Part shown: piece by piece, positions 61,001 through 64,000 of the stretch | How positions within the stretch are numbered: position 1 is the first letter of the stretch | Layout: each line of letters opens with the position of its first letter | DNA from: Lientehia sp934351765 | Lineage (GTDB): Bacteria > Bacillota > Clostridia > Lachnospirales > Lachnospiraceae | Assembly (NCBI RefSeq): GCF_052118925.1 | Contig: NZ_JBQKGG010000002.1 | Span: forward strand, 62,001-126,000 | DNA length: 64,000 bases | Direction: 5' to 3' | Translations under genes and position numbers: made by a program | Notes under the pieces: generated by a model | Told to the model about the DNA's origin: nothing | Database searches by the model: none | Seen by the model: the letters and a program-made list of their open reading frames with translations, nothing else

Positions 61001-61362
61001 ACAAAATCCATGAAAATATATAGATTCTCCAGGCAAAGCACGGCCTGCTCTTTGGAGATTTTCCGCCCTCCATGAGCTGCCGTGTTTCCGCTCTTCCGGA
61101 TATAATCCATCCGCCGCCGCAGATCCTCATCCACAATATCCCGAAACTCGTCGGTATTCATCAGACTAACCAATTTATCATCCCAAGGCTTCACCAGCAC
61201 CCTGTCCACCGAATACATCCACTTGATCGCTGCTTCCATCGCCCGGCGGCAGTTCAGAATCGATGCCGTATAATCAATGGGCAGAATCCGCTCCGCCGCA
61301 ATGGCCGCATCCGCAAACCCATCGAATTTCTTCTCGTTTTTCAGGAAATCGAAATTCGTCAT
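58072..61362 (-). CDS. hsdR: Type I restriction enzyme, R subunit
   Basis: 1096 residues. A DUF4145-like N-terminus (ILNCRRAMEAAIKWMY ... AAHGGRKISKEQAV) and a coiled segment precede the nuclease core (FADYVLLGDDGRVLAVIEAKRT: Asp, Glu, Lys). An SF2 motor follows (MATGSGKTRT, VICDEAHRS, GLTATP, IAISVDMLDTGIDVPEV, QMIGRGTRLCP), then a helical EcoEI-type C-terminus. It cuts unmodified DNA far from the recognition site as part of HsdR2M2S. The ATG follows GGGAGG. hsdS and a recombinase lie upstream on the same strand; hsdM is not in the window. Confidence 0.96.
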   Translation of the reverse strand: MTNFDFLKNEKKFDGFADAAIAAERILPIDYTASILNCRRAMEAAIKWMYSVDRVLVKPWDDKLVSLMNTDEFRDIVDEDLRRRMDYIRKSGNTAAHGGRKISKEQAVLCLENLYIFMDFVAYCYADQYSEGAFDPALLEEKPVEPVIPPETELKLDELMKENAALREQLTNRREEQQQTYVPKPLDISEYKTRKLYIDSMLDEAGWIEGKNWLNEYKIPGMQNSSEVGFADYVLLGDDGRVLAVIEAKRTCVDVSKGRQQVKLYADLIEKMQGRRPVEFLTNGFETRIIDGQYPERRVAAMYSKRDLEKLFNLRKMRSSLSYITVDKSIAGRYYQEAAVKAVCDSFGKKNRRKALLVMATGSGKTRTVIALVKVLLEQGWVKNVLFLADRNSLVTQAKRSFVNLLPDLSVTNLCEEKENYGAHCVFSTYQTMMNCIDAVRDEEGKLFTCGHFDLVICDEAHRSIYNKYRDIFRYFDAPLVGLTATPKDEIDKNTYEIFELENGVPTYGYELAQAVQDGFLVDFLSVETTLKFIQQGIVYDELSEEDKEVYEGTFVDENGELPERIGSSALNEWIFNADTIREVLHVLMRDGLKIDYGNKIGKTIIFAKNHAHAEKILEVFGKEYPNLNGYAKVIDNYINYAQSAIDEFSDPGKLPQIAISVDMLDTGIDVPEVLNLVFFKKVMSKAKFWQMIGRGTRLCPELLDGEDKKKFYIFDFCGNFEFFRMNKGKPTANMIALQGAIFSLEFEISYKLQDLQYQTKRLTAYRDRLVSHMAGKVQELNRENFAVRQHLKYVERYAEKKNYQTLTFEDTQMIRQELAPLIEPEQYDAKALRFDALMYGIELAYLAGKNYSRGRHELMKKAAAIAGIANVPEIMAQSELIGQILHTDYVEKAGIEEFEHIRENLRDLIKYLPVEHRRFDIDIDDEILSSEWKGAELENDDLKAYKAKAEYYVRQHQDNAVIAKLKNNVPLKEADVKELEKILWSEVGTKQDYEAEYGQKPLGEFVREIVGLDMAAAKEAFSAYLDETRLDSRQIYFVNQIVEFIVHNGMMKDLSVLQELPFTEQGSIIDVFTDLSVWQGIRSVIDRINANASAA

Positions 61363-61415
61363 ATGTATATCCCCACCTCCCCAATGGTTTTTAGCCGTTA
61401 AAAAAGGTTATGTTA

Positions 61416-61487
61416 CCGGCAAATAAATGCTGGCACTTTCTTTCACATCAAGTCATTTCACGCCGGCCCGGCAGATTAAATGCTGCC
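61416..61487. repeat. Pair of similar palindromic elements before hsdR
   Basis: CCGGCAAATAAATGCTGGC (61416-61434) and CCGGCAGATTAAATGCTGCC (61468-61487) are near-identical, each an imperfect dyad, with starts 52 bases apart. They lie in the 185-base gap between hsdS and hsdR and could be binding sites for a control protein. Confidence 0.5.
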
Positions 61488-61547
61488 AAAGTTTTTACTT
61501 TATCTGCATTTTCTTTTTATCAACTATAACTCTAACAAAGTATTTTG

Positions 61548-62675
61548 TCATATGTTTTGTAAGGTAGATTGTTTAATCAATGGCAATTTTGATTTGTTGA
61601 CTTGATCACTAAACGCGACATAATTTTCAATCATATCCATCGGTGGACAGATAATAGGAAACTCTTCAATATGCTCTTTGTTAAGCTGCCTTTTATCAAT
61701 TCCGCCAACACATACGCTTCTAATCAAATCACGATATTCATTTGACACTAATATCCTAAGAATAAATTGATTATTCACCTCTGGCTTTAAACGAATAAAA
61801 TATACATGTCCGTTAACATTGGCTGCATCATCTTCACCTAAATACAAAGCAGCCCTACCAAGAGAACTATTTTCAGTATTTATTCGTCCTGTTTTTGTCA
61901 TAAGAATATCGCCATGTTTTAAACTACTGCGTTTCATCTTTTCGTGAGTACCAACATCTATATAGGCAATATCATCCATTTCCAATCTATCTTTCCAAAC
62001 ATTTTGGCTTCTAAAAAAAATTATACCTTTATTCACATAAACTGCTGCCCCGCCTTTAGGAGTATTTCCACTATTTATTTGAACTGATAATTCTTTCAAT
62101 TTTTTAACTGGCCAACCTAATGGATTCTCAACAGGATTCCCAAACATCTCAACAAATCGAGCTTTGATAAGTTCATCTAATCTCTTTATTTCTTTTTTTC
62201 TTGCCTGGATAATTCCATAAATTTTCTCAAGTATACTGGAATATTCCAGTTGTTTTTCTAATGAAATATCTGGTACTAAAGTTTCTTCTAATACTTTTCT
62301 GCTAATCGCCTTAAATGTACTTCCCGTTCCTTTATTATTTAGTTCTACGTCTTTACCTCTGAGTAGCCAAAAAATAAATTCTGTAGAAACCTTAGATTTA
62401 TCTGGTGTCAATGCAGCTAAACCACGTCCTATACAACAATCTTCTTTCGCATAATTCATTGCACCAATCGGCGCTCTTACTGAAATCAAAATATCTCCTG
62501 CTGCCGCCATTTTTGTTGGTTCTGAACACCACTTTCTTGTCACAGGATAACGTTCACCAAAATCTGCATTTCCTTGAAAAAAAGGAACTCCCTCTCCTTT
62601 GTCATTATAACTATTTGAACTTGGTGACTGTCCCATGTTGATGCTACAAACTTCTTTTAACATCAAATATTCCAT
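61548..62675 (-). CDS. hsdS: Type I restriction enzyme, S (specificity) subunit
   Basis: 375 residues. Two target-recognition domains (first about residues 1-150, second about 195-340) are separated by the conserved helical spacer IKRLDELIKARFVEMFGNP. The second helix at the C-terminus (FSDQVNKSKLPLIKQST) is shorter than usual. The DNA is more AT-rich than hsdR, typical of exchanged specificity genes. It lies 29 bases after a tyrosine recombinase gene, the layout of shuffling type I loci. No second hsdS copy is in the window. Confidence 0.94.
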   Translation of the reverse strand: MEYLMLKEVCSINMGQSPSSNSYNDKGEGVPFFQGNADFGERYPVTRKWCSEPTKMAAAGDILISVRAPIGAMNYAKEDCCIGRGLAALTPDKSKVSTEFIFWLLRGKDVELNNKGTGSTFKAISRKVLEETLVPDISLEKQLEYSSILEKIYGIIQARKKEIKRLDELIKARFVEMFGNPVENPLGWPVKKLKELSVQINSGNTPKGGAAVYVNKGIIFFRSQNVWKDRLEMDDIAYIDVGTHEKMKRSSLKHGDILMTKTGRINTENSSLGRAALYLGEDDAANVNGHVYFIRLKPEVNNQFILRILVSNEYRDLIRSVCVGGIDKRQLNKEHIEEFPIICPPMDMIENYVAFSDQVNKSKLPLIKQSTLQNI

Positions 62676-62704
62676 TGTCCCACCTCTACAAACACAAATC
62701 CTCC

Positions 62705-63673
62705 TTACGCAATGAATTTCTGATGGGATGTTTTTACATTGGTTTGATTTACCATTGCATATTGCATTGTGGTATCGATCTGGGAATGTCCCAGAATCTT
62801 CTGTACCTGTTCGATTGGCATTCCTTTATCAATTGCTCTAGTCGCCATTGTACGCCGGAACTTATGGGGATGAATTTTATGAAGATTGATCTTCCGTCCC
62901 AATTCCCGGAGTCGGATCTCCACTCCGCTGATTTTCAAACGGTCATGAGGTGCATCTAGCGTTACAAACAGCGCCGGATTGTTGTCAGATCGACTGGATA
63001 AGTAGTTCTGGAGGTGTAGCTTTGCTTTTGCATCAAAGTATACCCTGCGCTCTTTGTCGCCCTTGCCAAACACCACACATTCACGGGCTTCAAAATCCAC
63101 ATCGGAAATATTCAGATTCACCAGTTCCCCCACACGAATCCCCGTAGAATACAACAGATCGATCATGGATAAATCCCTCATACAGGCACAATGATCTCTT
63201 AACAGCTCAATGGCCTCATCGGATATAATCTCTTTAACCTGCTGCTTCGTCTTAATCTTATGAATCCTCCGCATGGGACTTTTCAAAAGATAATCTTCTT
63301 CCTCCAGCCAGGAAAAGAAACTGGAAAGATTCCGACGGATATTGTCCACCGTCACCTTGCCACAGCCATTAATCTTCTGATAATCCGCAAGATACGCTCG
63401 AATCTCCTCCGTGGTAATCTTCCGAACCGGCGTTAAAACGCTCTGGAAAAAGCGCTCCGCCGTCACCCGATAATATTGCAGTGTCCGCTCCGAACAGCCT
63501 TCAATCTTTTTCGCATCAAGAAACAGTTTCAGATATTCTGTGTTGCTGATCTCTGCCTTCGGAGCTTCGTTCTCCGAAAGATTTTTCAGCAGCACCTCCT
63601 GTAACTTTTTCATTTGTGTAATGCTCAGATACTCTGCCATTTCGTTGAGAATCAAGACCAGCTTTTCCTCCAT
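62705..63673 (-). CDS. Tyrosine recombinase next to hsdS (likely specificity-switching invertase)
   Basis: 322 residues. The SAM-like N-terminal domain (YLKLFLDAKKIEGCSERTLQ) is followed by a catalytic domain with Arg in STGIRVGELVNL, HPHKFRRTMATRA (His, Arg), LGHSQIDTTMQYAMV (His and nucleophilic Tyr). All five key residues appear present. The ATG at 63673 follows AAAGGAG. XerC/D-like enzymes placed beside hsdS invert its recognition domains in several Firmicutes and Bacteroides; here this is inference from position. Confidence 0.9.
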   Translation of the reverse strand: MEEKLVLILNEMAEYLSITQMKKLQEVLLKNLSENEAPKAEISNTEYLKLFLDAKKIEGCSERTLQYYRVTAERFFQSVLTPVRKITTEEIRAYLADYQKINGCGKVTVDNIRRNLSSFFSWLEEEDYLLKSPMRRIHKIKTKQQVKEIISDEAIELLRDHCACMRDLSMIDLLYSTGIRVGELVNLNISDVDFEARECVVFGKGDKERRVYFDAKAKLHLQNYLSSRSDNNPALFVTLDAPHDRLKISGVEIRLRELGRKINLHKIHPHKFRRTMATRAIDKGMPIEQVQKILGHSQIDTTMQYAMVNQTNVKTSHQKFIA

Positions 63674-63741
63674 GATGAAACACTCCTTTCGTCTGTGTAC
63701 CATCATCCTGCACCGGCTTTCCGCCCACCGAACTCTATGTT

Positions 63742-63999
63742 TTAGATTACTTTATTTTCTCTGTAGCATTCAAACAAATACGATGGATTCTCATAGTACA
63801 TGCTGCTGTTATAATCATCAATCTTTGGACTGAGGAATGAATTATATACCTTTATCAACGCTTCGATGACGCTGATCTGCTCTTCTTCCGCCACCTGCTT
63901 GATCAGCCGTTTATATACTTTTCCAATATCCCAATGGGACGGAATCGCATACTTACAATCCGCCACATTATCAAACGTCCCTGGTTGAATCCCCGCCTC
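63742..63999 (-). CDS. C-terminal part of an unrecognised protein, cut by window edge
   Basis: 85 residues are visible, continuing past the right edge (EAGIQPGTFDNVADCKYAIP ... to ...LFECYRENKVI). The block SHWDIGKVYKRLIKQV is followed by a helical tail. I do not recognise the family. It is encoded just before the recombinase on the same strand, inside the restriction locus, so it may be an accessory protein of that system. Confidence 0.6.
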   Translation of the reverse strand, partial: EAGIQPGTFDNVADCKYAIPSHWDIGKVYKRLIKQVAEEEQISVIEALIKVYNSFLSPKIDDYNSSMYYENPSYLFECYRENKVI

Positions 64000-64000
64000 T

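Noticed and set aside
1..64000. CRISPR arrays, rRNA genes and a replication origin.
   Set aside because: Looked for regular direct repeats, rRNA signatures and DnaA-box clusters; none were noticed.

Overview
This 64 kb window is chromosomal DNA of a low-to-moderate GC Firmicute, most likely a gut Lachnospiraceae-type Clostridium. The evidence is the gene order ylxM-ffh-rpsP-khpA-rimM-trmD-rplS, three T-box leaders (leuS, cysS, trp), a TnpX-type large serine recombinase, a bile salt hydrolase, and surface proteins built for a class B sortase. The genus cannot be fixed from the sequence alone.

Layout. 1-1840: right end of an integrative element, with a decayed serine recombinase. 1951-4667: cstA and two unknown genes. 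4686-13089: SRP/ribosome/tRNA-modification operon read right to left (ylxM to pgeF) from one strong promoter. 13216-15028: AT-rich insert with a frameshifted metallophosphoesterase. 15101-21577: leuS with T-box, galK, and a compact sortase / LCP ligase / miniature sorting-substrate operon. 21661-27094: tRNA-Thr, bile salt hydrolase, cysS-mrnC-rlmB with T-box, ispF with an odd cysteine-rich tail, and a restriction endonuclease remnant. 27255-40767: accessory region (below). 40961-46550: tRNA-Val/Met/Gly, lipid kinase, PAP2 phosphatase, thioester adhesin, ackA. 46661-58051: queH, rpoD, a second lipid kinase, trpEGDCFBA with T-box, and a nucleobase permease. 58072-64000: type I restriction genes hsdR and hsdS with a tyrosine recombinase, running off the right edge.

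The most interesting stretch is 27.3-39.3 kb. A four-gene signalling operon encodes a seven-to-eight-helix membrane protein with a degenerate kinase tail (His replaced by Tyr), a soluble histidine kinase with intact boxes, a LuxR-type response regulator and a small protein. Next to it lies a six-gene envelope operon rich in zinc ribbons, plus a divergent DUF6273 lipoprotein. An 18-base motif (CTACCCTTTTGTGTGGGG and one variant) occurs three times, each time ending at the -35 position, 17-18 bases from a -10 box. One copy drives the signalling operon, one the zinc-ribbon operon and one the lipoprotein. I infer a self-contained local regulon. I do not recognise it as a described system.

Several accessory genes are broken by single-base changes (recombinase, metallophosphoesterase, DUF6273 lipoprotein), so parts of the accessory DNA are decaying, phase-variable or carry sequencing errors. 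Core housekeeping genes look intact.
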